Shown here piece after piece: positions 1 to 8,612 of a stretch of 64,000 nt of DNA. Origin of the DNA: Ectothiorhodospira haloalkaliphila ATCC 51935 (GTDB lineage Bacteria; Pseudomonadota; Gammaproteobacteria; Ectothiorhodospirales; Ectothiorhodospiraceae); NCBI RefSeq assembly GCF_000633935.1, contig NZ_KK214997.1, forward strand, positions 197,772-261,771. Reading direction: 5' to 3'. The notes beneath the pieces are model-generated. The model worked only from the letters and a program-made list of their open reading frames with translations, was not told the origin of the DNA and searched no databases. How positions within the stretch are numbered: the stretch's first letter is position 1; every line of letters begins with the position of its first letter. Both the position numbers and the translations under genes were made by a program.

Positions 1-738
1 AAAGCGGTAGATGTCCTCCGGGTTCATGCCCTTGGCCCAGGGCAGGTGCGGCTTGGCCGCCACGCCGTGCTCGCCGGTCTCGAAGTAATACTCCACGTGG
101 CACTGCGCACACACCAGGGAACGCATCTCGTCCCGGGATGCCTCTCGCCAATCGCGGCCCTGACGCGCCAGGGCCTCCTTGAGGGGCACACTGGTGAGGG
201 TCAGACGCATCCGGTCGGCGGGGTCATGGCAGTTGGTGCAGCCCACGGTGTGGTGTACGGGATCGTGCATTTCCCGAAAGTCATGAAAATTTTGCGACCA
301 GAAATCATCGCCGTGGCGTTCCAGCAACTGCGGCATGGTGTTGGTCTTGCAGTTCCAGCAGGTGGCCGGCAGGCCGGCATGCTCGCTGAACCGGTTCACC
401 CGGTCCGTCTTGGTCACGTCGGTCAGGGCAAAGGTGTGTCCCCGGGCCCGGTCGTAGTGATACATGAAGGGATAGCCCAGCCAGAGATTCTTGAGATAGG
501 GCTGGGCGTGCTTGTAGCCGATGGGCAGGGGGTTGAAGTCGTCATGCTTGCGATGGGGCACCGACCCACCGAACTCGGTCATGACCGTGTCATCGTTGTT
601 TTTCAGATAGGACTCGTACTGAGGTAGATGCCTGAAGGCAGCATTCCCCTCACCCAGGGATGATGCCTCCTCGGACGAGGCGGAAACCGTGGCCGTCGCC
701 ACGAGTAACATGGTGACCAGGGTGAAGATCCGACGCAT
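1..738 (-). CDS. nrfA: Cytochrome c nitrite reductase NrfA, N-terminal part (runs off left edge)
   Basis: Periplasmic multihaem enzyme reducing nitrite to ammonium. Only the first 246 codons are in the window. After a signal peptide (about residues 1-20), CWNCK at residues 127-131 is the hallmark of the NrfA active-site haem, where lysine replaces the usual haem-ligand histidine. CXXCH sites follow at 167-171 (CTNCH) and 210-214 (CAQCH). The latter is followed by EYYF, matching the conserved tyrosine region of the active site. GGGAGG lies five bases before the ATG at 738. The gene follows a di-haem peroxidase gene on the same strand with a 166-base gap. The last haem sites and the electron-donor partner (NrfH or NrfB) are outside the window. 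Confidence 0.9.
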   Translation of the reverse strand, partial: MRRIFTLVTMLLVATATVSASSEEASSLGEGNAAFRHLPQYESYLKNNDDTVMTEFGGSVPHRKHDDFNPLPIGYKHAQPYLKNLWLGYPFMYHYDRARGHTFALTDVTKTDRVNRFSEHAGLPATCWNCKTNTMPQLLERHGDDFWSQNFHDFREMHDPVHHTVGCTNCHDPADRMRLTLTSVPLKEALARQGRDWREASRDEMRSLVCAQCHVEYYFETGEHGVAAKPHLPWAKGMNPEDIYRF

Positions 739-850
739 GGTGCCCTCCCGGTTCACGCCGGGCCGTGACCCGGGTGATCTGTCTCTCCACCGAGAATAGA
801 CGGGCAGTGCGGTTTTTTCCCGAACCCCGGTCATTGACATGCCCGAAAGT

Positions 851-880
851 CGTGGCGCCCGGACCATGCCGGGCACCACG
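851..880 (-). terminator. GC-rich stem-loop after the peroxidase gene
   Basis: CGTGG and GCCCGG pair with CCGGGC and CCACG around the loop accatg, giving an 11-bp stem with one mismatch. It lies 25 bases after the peroxidase stop codon on the minus strand. The following bases on that strand (ACTTTCG) are only weakly T-rich, so it may be a weak terminator or an mRNA-stabilising hairpin rather than a strong intrinsic terminator. Confidence 0.4.
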
Positions 881-904
881 AGGTGGCCGATGATCAGAGG
901 ATGA

Positions 905-1903
905 TCACGGCAGCGCCGGGAAGGTCACCTGCGGCATCTCGCCAGTCATGGCATGCAGGAAGGCCACGATGTCGTCCACTGCATCCTCTTCCAGCTTGCG
1001 GCCCAGCATCTGCTCACCCATCAACTGCACGGCATCGTGCAGATTATCCACACTGCCGTTGTTGAAGTAGGGATAGGTGACCGCTACGTTTCGCAGGGTG
1101 GGGGTACGGAAGGCAAACCGATCCCGTTCCTCGCCGGTGATCACGTAACGTCCCTCATCCGTGGAGCCCGGCAACTCGAAGCGGTGAAAGCGGCTGTCGG
1201 TCATGTTGGGCCCCCGGTGACACGCGATGCAGCCACTGTTCACGAAGGCCACCATGCCCCGCTTCTGCTGTTCGCTCATGGCCTGGTTGTCGCCGCGCAG
1301 GTAGCGATCGAAGGGTGAGTTGGGCGTGTTCAGGGTGCGCTGGAAGCTGGCCAGGGCCTGGGCCACGCTGTCGGCCTCCAGGGGCTCGTCCTTTTCGGGG
1401 AAGGCCTCGGCAAAGCGTTCCACATACTCATCGAACTTCGCCAGCTCCTTCAGGGCATCGCCCAGGTCCATGGCCATTTCCACGTCCGCCTCGATGGGCC
1501 CCAGGGCCTGCCCTTCCAGGTCGGGCTCGCGACCGTCCCAGAACTGAGCCTCCAGGAAGCCGGAGTTCAGCACCGTGGGAGTGTTGCGTTCACCCACCTG
1601 CCCTTCATGCCCCACGGCCAGGGGGATGCGGTCTGCCCAGCCCAGGGCGGGGTTGTGGCAGGAGGCGCAGCTGATCACGCCACTGGCGGAGATGCGTGGT
1701 TCGAAGAACAGCATCTTGCCCAATTCGATCTTCTCAGGGGTCAGGGAGTTGTCGGCCGGGATCGGCGGCAACGCCGGCAGTGGTTCAAAATAGTCCCTGT
1801 AGCTTTCAAAATCCTGTGCAGTGGCCGTCTGCAGGGTCGCAGCCCCCATCAATAACGCTGCTGGAAGAACGCCAGCCATCGTACGTGCCCATGTTTTCAT
1901 CAT
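905..1903 (-). CDS. Di-haem cytochrome c peroxidase (CcpA/MauG family)
   Basis: Periplasmic enzyme family that reduces hydrogen peroxide using electrons from small c-type cytochromes; the MauG branch instead oxidises protein side chains. The 332-residue product has a signal peptide ending near TATAQ (about residue 30). It has two covalent haem sites: CASCH at 79-83 (peroxidatic N-terminal domain) and CIACH at 225-229 (electron-transfer domain). Length fits bacterial di-haem peroxidases. Two adjacent ATGs exist; AGGAG is 3 bases from the first (1903) and 6 from the second (1900), so the second may be used. A near-perfect palindrome lies 37 bases upstream. Calling it a peroxidase rather than a MauG-like enzyme is by family likelihood. 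Confidence 0.88.
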   Translation of the reverse strand: MMKTWARTMAGVLPAALLMGAATLQTATAQDFESYRDYFEPLPALPPIPADNSLTPEKIELGKMLFFEPRISASGVISCASCHNPALGWADRIPLAVGHEGQVGERNTPTVLNSGFLEAQFWDGREPDLEGQALGPIEADVEMAMDLGDALKELAKFDEYVERFAEAFPEKDEPLEADSVAQALASFQRTLNTPNSPFDRYLRGDNQAMSEQQKRGMVAFVNSGCIACHRGPNMTDSRFHRFELPGSTDEGRYVITGEERDRFAFRTPTLRNVAVTYPYFNNGSVDNLHDAVQLMGEQMLGRKLEEDAVDDIVAFLHAMTGEMPQVTFPALP

Positions 1904-1939
1904 GATCTCCTTTTACTTCACCTGTTGCGTCTCATTGAA

Positions 1940-1954
1940 TTAGACTAATTCTAA
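1940..1954. promoter_or_regulatory. Candidate PerR/Fur-like operator between the peroxidase gene and msrP
   Basis: TTAGACTAATTCTAA is a 15-bp palindrome with one mismatched pair. It agrees at 11 of 14 fixed positions with the PerR box consensus TTATAATNATTATAA. It sits about 37 bases before the di-haem peroxidase start codon, where an operator overlapping the promoter would be expected, and about 110 bases before msrP on the other side. Both flanking genes deal with oxidants. The regulator is not in the window; the assignment is inference from shape and position. Confidence 0.4.
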
Positions 1955-2063
1955 ATACCTTTTTACGACGAACCTCGGGGCTGTTCAACGTATTCAGTCC
2001 AGTAATGGTCAAAGCCATGAGCCTGATCAACTAACCACCCATTACAATGCGAGGGGTGCCTGC

Positions 2064-3010
<947 letters not shown>

Positions 3011-3011
<1 letters not shown>

Positions 3012-3622
3012 TGCAGCAACAGCGCACGCGCTCGTTTCCCTGGCACACCCTGGCGCGCCTGGCCGTACTGGCCACCGCGCTGACACCACTGTTCTGGATG
3101 GCGTGGGCCTGGCATACGGATCATCTGGGGGTGTTCCCGGAGGAGACCCTGCTGCATCACCTGGGTCGCTGGGGGCTCTACTGGCTGCTGGCCACCCTGG
3201 CCCTGGGGCCCGCGTTTCGCCTGACCGGGTGGACGGCATTCATGGCCGTGCGCCGGCAGATGGGCCTTTGGGCCTTCACCTACCTGAGCCTGCACCTGTT
3301 GGTCTGGCTCGGCCTGGAGCAGGCCTGGTTCTGGGACTTCATCGTCGAGGAGATGGCCCGCATGCTGCACCTGCAGGTGGGGTTGATCAGTCTGCTGCTG
3401 CTTGTGCCACTGGTGCTCACATCCGTGCGGCGCGCCCAGGCATTACTCGGTCCCCGCCGATGGCAATGGCTGCATCGGCTGGGGTATCTATCTGCGGCCG
3501 GTGGCATCTGGCATTTCGCCCTGGTGGACCGGGGGGACCGTCCCGAGGTACTGGTAAGCGCCATCGTTCTCATGGGGCTGATCGGCTTTCGCCTGGGCGA
3601 TGGGCTGTTATCCCGTTCCTGA
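3011..3622 (+). CDS. msrQ: Haem-binding membrane subunit MsrQ (YedZ)
   Basis: Inner-membrane b-type cytochrome that passes electrons to MsrP. The 203-residue product has about six hydrophobic segments, beginning near residues 14-32, with the family's conserved order: GRWGLYWLLATLALGP, RRQMGLWAFTYLSLHLLVWL and WQWLHRLGYLSAAGGIWHFAL. Histidines in the HLLVW, WLHRLGY and IWHF segments are the expected haem ligands. The chosen ATG overlaps the msrP stop codon and gives the normal family length; an in-frame upstream extension inside msrP is discounted. Confidence 0.96.
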
Positions 3623-3731
3623 GGTGACCACCCTGCCGGCTTCACATGGGGCGCACCCCGCGGTAAACTGTGTACGTTGTCGCGCCCTTGTGCGCACGGC
3701 ACTTGTCTAGCAACAGAGGCGTTTTCCAACG
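3623..3731 (+). promoter_or_regulatory. Leader region before the CC-motif small ORF
   Basis: About 110 bases between msrQ and a tiny ORF. The last 17 bases include GAGGC followed twelve bases later by the ATG. This spacing and context are repeated before the second CC-motif ORF near 60543-60563. No strong intrinsic terminator after msrQ was seen. No clear promoter hexamers could be assigned. Confidence 0.3.
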
Positions 3732-3827
3732 ATGGACAGTTGTTGTAGATGCATGCGCGCCGAGGCCCTCGCTGGCCCGCGACCGACATGCCGCGACGTC
3801 CGTCAGGGTCAGTCCTCCGCGCGGTAA
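3732..3827 (+). CDS. Short leader-like ORF, 31 residues, MDSCCR start (copy A)
   Basis: A 31-codon ORF whose peptide begins MDSCCRCM. Its first codons include tandem UGU cysteine codons followed by AGA, an arginine codon uncommon in this GC-rich window. The DNA around the start (CGATGGACAG, then TTGTTGTAGA) recurs at 60559-60581 with a single three-base insertion, giving MDSDCCR. The peptide carries four cysteines and is basic. A C-rich 250-base stretch separates it from the next gene at 4076. I infer a leader peptide that senses cysteine supply or translation rate. No homologue is recognised, and a non-translated role of the conserved DNA is possible. Confidence 0.45.
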   Translation: MDSCCRCMRAEALAGPRPTCRDVRQGQSSAR

Positions 3828-4075
3828 CCCCTTGCCGCTCCAGGGCTTCCTGATGTGTCGCCGCCGTCGGCGCAGTCAGGGAGCTTGAAATCCCCGCAGG
3901 CATTCACCCAGACGCGTGACCTCAACTCAGGTTCGCGCCTCGGGTTTTGTGTCTGCCTGTGTTTCCTCTCGACCGCTCTTCGAGGTCCTCTCGTGCATGC
4001 CCACACGGCCAACAAGGCCGTCACGTACCCCATGCATCGTCAACCCGTGCTGCCCCCGGCAGCCAGGAGAGGCCC
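3828..4075 (+). promoter_or_regulatory. C-rich, pyrimidine-rich leader between small ORF and gene at 4076
   Basis: About 250 bases without a convincing gene. The stretch around 3918-4005 is rich in C and in YC dinucleotides and poor in strong stems, the kind of RNA that Rho loads on. No intrinsic terminator is evident. Together with the preceding CC-motif ORF, the layout resembles leaders where translation of a short peptide controls Rho-dependent termination. This is inference from composition. Confidence 0.3.
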
Positions 4076-4393
4076 ATGAACCGGATTGCCCATAACCTCA
4101 CCCGTCTTTTGAATCGCGCCATGCTGTCGGTGGATTTTCCCAACACACCCGGCACCAGCCCCGCTGGCCGCCCCGTCAGCCCGAAGGTCGTTTATCGCGC
4201 CTGTTGCCACGGTGAATTCGGCTCCGCCCGCCTGAACTTCCTGCAACTGGCGGAAAAGTCGCAGATCCTTGTGCTACGCAGCCTGGATGACCACACGGCG
4301 CGACGCCTCACCCGGGGGCTGCCGGAGAGCACACTGGCCCGCCTGAATCGACACATGCCAGAGCAGGCCAAGAGCCGCCCACCCCAGCCCTGA
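4076..4393 (+). CDS. Small basic protein of unknown function, 105 residues
   Basis: I do not recognise this protein. It has no signal peptide or membrane segment and is basic overall. A conserved-looking core lies in the middle (VVYRACCHGEFGSARLNF, about residues 39-56), with a second CC pair that echoes the upstream leader peptide. The C-terminus is proline-rich and probably disordered. The start is chosen because AGGAGA lies five bases before the ATG; an in-frame extension upstream has no ribosome binding site and an atypical composition. Its stop codon abuts the stop of the convergent gene at 4394 (TGATCA), leaving no room for a separate terminator. Confidence 0.6.
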   Translation: MNRIAHNLTRLLNRAMLSVDFPNTPGTSPAGRPVSPKVVYRACCHGEFGSARLNFLQLAEKSQILVLRSLDDHTARRLTRGLPESTLARLNRHMPEQAKSRPPQP

Positions 4394-6292
4394 TCACGGC
4401 AGGACCCGGCGGGCCTGGGCCAGCGCCCGGTACCACTTGCGTCGGGGCGCGGGAACCACCGGGGGACGCTGACTCAGCAGGTTCATTCGGGGCATCTCCT
4501 CGGCCTGACTTTGGGAAATCATGCTCAACACCTGCTCTCTGGCCCCGTAGGTCTCCTTGAGAAACTCACACGCATCCTCTGTCAGTTGCACCCGGTAGTG
4601 CTTCACCAGGACCAGGGCCAGCCGTTCTGCCGGCTGGCTCATATCCTGTTCCACGTCCTGAGCCATCGCCTCGCCCAGGGCACGCTTATCCTGAGCGCTC
4701 ATCCCCGGCTCCAGCCCCCCCAGGTAACTGGCATTGGTGGCACCCACACCCCGCTGCACCTCCGCCCGGGACAGTTGCACATGCGGCTCCAGCGCCAGGG
4801 CCACTTCCACGGCCAATTGCCGGGCCCCCTCCAGGGTCAGCGCACGACGACGCCCGTCCTGACGCGTGAAAAAGCGCCGACCACGTTTCTCCAGATGTTC
4901 ACCGTGAAGGTAATTGACGATGTGGCTGCAAAAAGCCTCCCGGGCATCCTCATCCAGGCTGACCACCTTCTCGACAATCCGCAGGCCCTTGCTGCCTGGC
5001 CCCAGGCGCAACTGACCGGTTTCCTCGCCAAACGCAGAAACGAACCGCTCCCAATCCTCCGCTGCCTTGAGAAACTCCGCGTGCACGCGACCGATATCCT
5101 TGAAGGCCTCATGAGCCATGCGGTAAAGCCGTACGGCATTGGCAAGGATATCGCCTTGGCGCCGTATATCACCCGAGGTGACGCCGTCAGGAAGATCGCC
5201 GACCCGCCCGCTCAGTTCGGAAAGATCCCGTGCCATGCCATCCAGTGCCTGGAGCACACGTTCCACCAGCACGGGTGTCGACAATCCTTCCGGCACCTCC
5301 TCGTAGGGTAGGGCCTCGGCCTCCACCAGCCAGGAGGCCAGCGCACGGATCCGGTTGCCCCCCGCGGCCTGGGCTATGCGGTAGCGACTGCGCTGCTCCT
5401 CCAGCCGGTCCAGTGCTGCGGCCAGACGCCACTTTCCCCTGTAACTGAACAGCAGCAGGGGAATCTCGCGACCATTGATCAGTTCGAAAGCCAATACCAG
5501 CATGGCCTCCACGTCGGCTGCCGTCATCAACAGGGGATTGTCCTGCTCGATGGCGGCCATCACGCGTTCCACGAAGAACTCGTCCCTGGGCGTACCATGC
5601 TGCAGTTTGGGCGCCCCACCCATGTAACGCTCGCGCAGGATGGAGGCAGCGATGGGAGCCACGGGCTGAAGCTCCGAAAGGGCCTTGTCGAAACGCTTCC
5701 CATGCTCCAGATGCAGATCCCGGATACGGCTGTACAGGCCCGCCCGACGAAGATGATCAATATGGGCCAGTGTCTGGCCCAATTCCGGGTCTCCGATCAG
5801 CTCCTCGCAGGCAAAGGCCACCCCATCCGGCGACAGATCCACGCGCTGCAGCAGCTGGACAGCCGCCTCCCGGCGGCGAACATCCACTTCAAAACCCTCC
5901 ATGGAGAGATCACGAACAGCCAGAATGAGGTCACCGAGGATATCAATGGTTTCCAGCACATCCGCCCGGGCCTGCTCCTTGGACATGCCGTGGGTGCTGT
6001 CGTAAACAATCGTGGCAAGCAGACCGATCAGGCCCGAGAGGATGGTAAAGCTGATGAAATAGGTGAGAAGCTGGGGAGACGGAGCTTGTCCGTAGCCGAT
6101 GTAGTAGCCACCGTAGAGGCCCAGGCCGGTGACCGGACCGGCGGTCCAGACAAGCTTCAGGAGATTACGGGAGACGCGCACACGCCTGACGGCCCGCGTC
6201 ACGCGTTCCATCTTCTCGTTTTCCGCCCGCCCCAGGGAAACACCGTCCTGCTGTCGGGGGCGCCTAAAACGACTGAACTGGCTCCATTTCAC
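4394..6292 (-). CDS. Large membrane-anchored protein of unknown function, 632 residues
   Basis: Not recognised. A basic N-terminus (about 1-45) is followed by two membrane helices, about residues 46-70 (LLKLVWTAGPVTGLGLYGG) and 75-98 (LTYFISFTILSGLIGLLA), then a soluble region of over 500 residues, predicted cytoplasmic by the positive-inside rule. The soluble part is mostly alpha-helical in appearance and rich in Glu, Arg and Leu, with no catalytic motif that I can name. The C-terminus is basic and proline-rich (RPPVVPAPRRKW). It lies 122 bases downstream of galU on the same strand and may be cotranscribed, which would link it to UDP-glucose or envelope metabolism, but that is only context. 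Confidence 0.7.
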   Translation of the reverse strand: MKWSQFSRFRRPRQQDGVSLGRAENEKMERVTRAVRRVRVSRNLLKLVWTAGPVTGLGLYGGYYIGYGQAPSPQLLTYFISFTILSGLIGLLATIVYDSTHGMSKEQARADVLETIDILGDLILAVRDLSMEGFEVDVRRREAAVQLLQRVDLSPDGVAFACEELIGDPELGQTLAHIDHLRRAGLYSRIRDLHLEHGKRFDKALSELQPVAPIAASILRERYMGGAPKLQHGTPRDEFFVERVMAAIEQDNPLLMTAADVEAMLVLAFELINGREIPLLLFSYRGKWRLAAALDRLEEQRSRYRIAQAAGGNRIRALASWLVEAEALPYEEVPEGLSTPVLVERVLQALDGMARDLSELSGRVGDLPDGVTSGDIRRQGDILANAVRLYRMAHEAFKDIGRVHAEFLKAAEDWERFVSAFGEETGQLRLGPGSKGLRIVEKVVSLDEDAREAFCSHIVNYLHGEHLEKRGRRFFTRQDGRRRALTLEGARQLAVEVALALEPHVQLSRAEVQRGVGATNASYLGGLEPGMSAQDKRALGEAMAQDVEQDMSQPAERLALVLVKHYRVQLTEDACEFLKETYGAREQVLSMISQSQAEEMPRMNLLSQRPPVVPAPRRKWYRALAQARRVLP

Positions 6293-6414
6293 TTCAAGTC
6301 ATTCCGTGGGAGCCTGCGGGGACTGTCCTCAGGGAGGCAGTGCACCGCCTCGCGGGCGACGACCGCCCGCGGACAACGCCATGGCACAAGAGACACGGAC
6401 CAGCTATCGAATCA

Positions 6415-7308
6415 TCAGCCCAGGATGCGCTTACACACGTCGTTTTGTAGATAACCACGGAAATCATCAGCCAGTTCCGGGTGCTTGAGGGCATATTCCA
6501 CTGTGGCCTGCAGGTAACCCAGCTTGCTGCCACAGTCGTAACGGGTCCCCTGGAAGCGCTGGGCCAACACACGCTGCTCTCCCAAGAGATCGGAGATGGC
6601 GTCCGTCAATTGAATTTCCCCCCCGGCCCCCTTGCCGGTGTTTTCGATCAGGTCAAAAATGCGGGGCGTGAGGATGTAACGACCCACGACTGCCATGTTG
6701 GATGGTGCGTCGGCGGGGGCCGGCTTCTCCACGATACCCTTCACATCCCAGAGCCTGTCGGTCACGCGCTCGGGGCTGACCACACCATATTTGTGCGTCT
6801 CGTCCTTGGGCACATCTTCCACCCCCAGGATGCTGCAGCCATATTCCTCGTAGACGTCCACCATCTGCTTGAGGGCGGAACCGCCTCCTTCGCCGTCGAT
6901 CAGGTCATCGGCCAGGATCACCGCAAAGGGCTCGTCTCCCACCACGGGACGGGCACAGCCCACCGCATGCCCCAGGCCCAGGGCCTCGGCCTGACGGATA
7001 TACGCACACGTCACGTGGGGTGGCAGGATATTTCGCACGATCTCCAGCATCTTCTCCTTGCCACGTTCTTCCAGCTCCGTTTCCAGTTCATAGGCCTTGT
7101 CGAAGTGGTCAGGGATGGAGCGCTTGTTACGGCCCGTGACGAACACGAGAACATCAATCCCGGCCGCCACAGCCTCCTCGGCGGCGTACTGGATCAACGG
7201 CTTATCCACCACCGGCAACATTTCCTTGGGATTGGCCTTCGTGGCCGGAAGGAAACGCGTTCCCATCCCTGCCACGGGAAAGACGGCCTTGCGAATCTTC
7301 TTGTGCAT
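6415..7308 (-). CDS. galU: UTP-glucose-1-phosphate uridylyltransferase
   Basis: Makes UDP-glucose from UTP and glucose-1-phosphate, the glucosyl donor for LPS, exopolysaccharide and related glycans. The 297-residue product has the nucleotidyltransferase signature near its N-terminus ([18 protein letters not shown], about residues 15-32). GalU blocks follow: [22 protein letters not shown] (metal-binding aspartates) and GVVSPERV, then KGIVEKP further on and [10 protein letters not shown]. Length and motif order are those of gammaproteobacterial GalU. It lies after the terminator that ends the gyrA-to-comEA block, so it should have its own promoter in 7309-7361. Confidence 0.97.
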   Translation of the reverse strand: MHKKIRKAVFPVAGMGTRFLPATKANPKEMLPVVDKPLIQYAAEEAVAAGIDVLVFVTGRNKRSIPDHFDKAYELETELEERGKEKMLEIVRNILPPHVTCAYIRQAEALGLGHAVGCARPVVGDEPFAVILADDLIDGEGGGSALKQMVDVYEEYGCSILGVEDVPKDETHKYGVVSPERVTDRLWDVKGIVEKPAPADAPSNMAVVGRYILTPRIFDLIENTGKGAGGEIQLTDAISDLLGEQRVLAQRFQGTRYDCGSKLGYLQATVEYALKHPELADDFRGYLQNDVCKRILG

Positions 7309-7361
7309 AATGAGTCTTCAGCGTCCAGTTGAGTGGTAGTGGAAGCATGCGCGACCGCCCC

Positions 7362-7395
7362 ACAAAAAGACAAGGGGCAGCGCTGCTGCCCCTTG
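7362..7395 (-). terminator. Strong intrinsic terminator after the comEA-like gene
   Basis: On the minus strand an 11-bp perfect stem (CAAGGGGCAGC paired with GCTGCCCCTTG, loop AGC) is followed directly by TCTTTTT. It lies 32 bases after the stop of the ComEA-like gene and marks the end of the long block that begins at gyrA, separating it from galU. Confidence 0.92.
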
Positions 7396-7426
7396 GTCCT
7401 CGTCGCCAGGTCAATATTCCCGACGT

Positions 7427-7714
7427 CTATTGGTTGGCTGCCACATCCTGATCCAGCGTAATGACGTCCAGATTGATTTCCACAGTCCGGACGCCGATAC
7501 CCCCCACCTGTGTCAGCTCGTGGACTGACCGGAACGGGCCATTCGCTTCGCGATACTCCACGATGGCCTGAGCCTTGGCAGGCCCCACACCCTGCAGGGC
7601 TTGTGAAAGGGCCTGGGCGTCCGCCCGGTTGATATCCACCGGGCCGCCGGCCTGCAAACCAGCCGCGGTGAAGGTGCAAAGAAAAAACAGGATCAAAACG
7701 GAGAGATGCTTCAT
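7427..7714 (-). CDS. ComEA-like helix-hairpin-helix DNA-binding protein
   Basis: A 95-residue exported protein: signal peptide about residues 1-23 (LSVLILFFLCTFTAAGLQA), then a ComEA-type tandem helix-hairpin-helix domain from PVDINRADAQAL to the C-terminus. The GVGPAKAQAIVEYRE and QVGGIGVRTVE hairpins are the DNA-backbone-contacting loops. ComEA proteins bind incoming DNA in the periplasm during natural transformation; short single-domain forms are common in gammaproteobacteria. AAGGAGG nine bases before the ATG at 7714 fixes the start and rejects a longer in-frame reading. It is the last gene of the block before the terminator. Confidence 0.85.
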   Translation of the reverse strand: MKHLSVLILFFLCTFTAAGLQAGGPVDINRADAQALSQALQGVGPAKAQAIVEYREANGPFRSVHELTQVGGIGVRTVEINLDVITLDQDVAANQ

Positions 7715-7814
7715 GACCAATTGCCTCCTTGGCATATCCATGGTGTGTCGTGAGCCAGTCTGTCCTGCCATCCTGTGGCCCACATCCGCTATCTTACCCA
7801 AGTCTGCGGGTTCT

Positions 7815-8531
7815 TCAAGTCTCCAGGCCCAACAACTCCTGATGGATGGCGGCAAGCACGGCAGACGGATCCTGCGCCCGGGTGATGGGACGACCAATGA
7901 CCAGGTGCGTGGCCCCATCGCGGATGGCATCTGCGGGCGTGACGATGCGCTTTTGATCCCCCGCCTCACTACCGCGAGGGCGAATACCCGGGGTCACCTT
8001 GAGGAACTCGGTACCCAGTTCCTGTCGCAGAACGGGGGCCTCCCGAGCCGAACACACCACTCCATCCAGGCCACTTTCCTGGGTTAAACCAGCCAGGAAA
8101 CGGGCCTGCCCATCCACACCCCGCCCGATGCCACAGGCCTCCAGCTCCGCATCATCCATGGAGGTGAGCACGGTCACCGCGATCAGCAAAGGACGCTTGC
8201 CCTCCCCTTCCAGCGCCTCCCGCGCCGCTTCCATCATGCGTCGGCCACCGCTGGCGTGAACGTTGATCATCCACACACCCAAGGCTGCGGCCGTGCGGCA
8301 GGCGCCTGCGACGGTGTTGGGGATATCATGGAATTTCAGATCCAGAAAGACCTCGAAACCGCGGGTCTGCAAGGCTTCGATCAGCGTCGGACCAGCGGCC
8401 ACGAACAACTCGAAGCCCACCTTGAGACGACATTGGGCAGGATCCAGGGACTTCACGAACGACAGTGCCGTATCGGCGTCGGGAAAGTCCAGGGCGATGA
8501 TGATGCGTGGTTCAGAGTTTTGGATCAGCAT
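7815..8531 (-). CDS. pyrF: Orotidine 5'-phosphate decarboxylase
   Basis: Final step of UMP synthesis, decarboxylating OMP. The product, 238 residues from the chosen start, is a TIM barrel opening with [16 protein letters not shown] and carrying the catalytic signature [11 protein letters not shown]. The phosphate-binding end [14 protein letters not shown] is near the C-terminus. The ATG at 8531 matches the start of homologues but has a poor ribosome binding site. A GTG at 8603, just after the lapB stop and preceded by AGAGG, would add 24 residues and cannot be excluded. It follows lapB, as in many gammaproteobacteria. Confidence 0.96.
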   Translation of the reverse strand: MLIQNSEPRIIIALDFPDADTALSFVKSLDPAQCRLKVGFELFVAAGPTLIEALQTRGFEVFLDLKFHDIPNTVAGACRTAAALGVWMINVHASGGRRMMEAAREALEGEGKRPLLIAVTVLTSMDDAELEACGIGRGVDGQARFLAGLTQESGLDGVVCSAREAPVLRQELGTEFLKVTPGIRPRGSEAGDQKRIVTPADAIRDGATHLVIGRPITRAQDPSAVLAAIHQELLGLET

Positions 8532-8612
8532 GTGGGCAACGGAAGTTCGGGTGAGGGATGAAATGGATAGAGGCGAGGTCAACGCACGGAGGCTTGGGTG
8601 CACACCGCCTCT

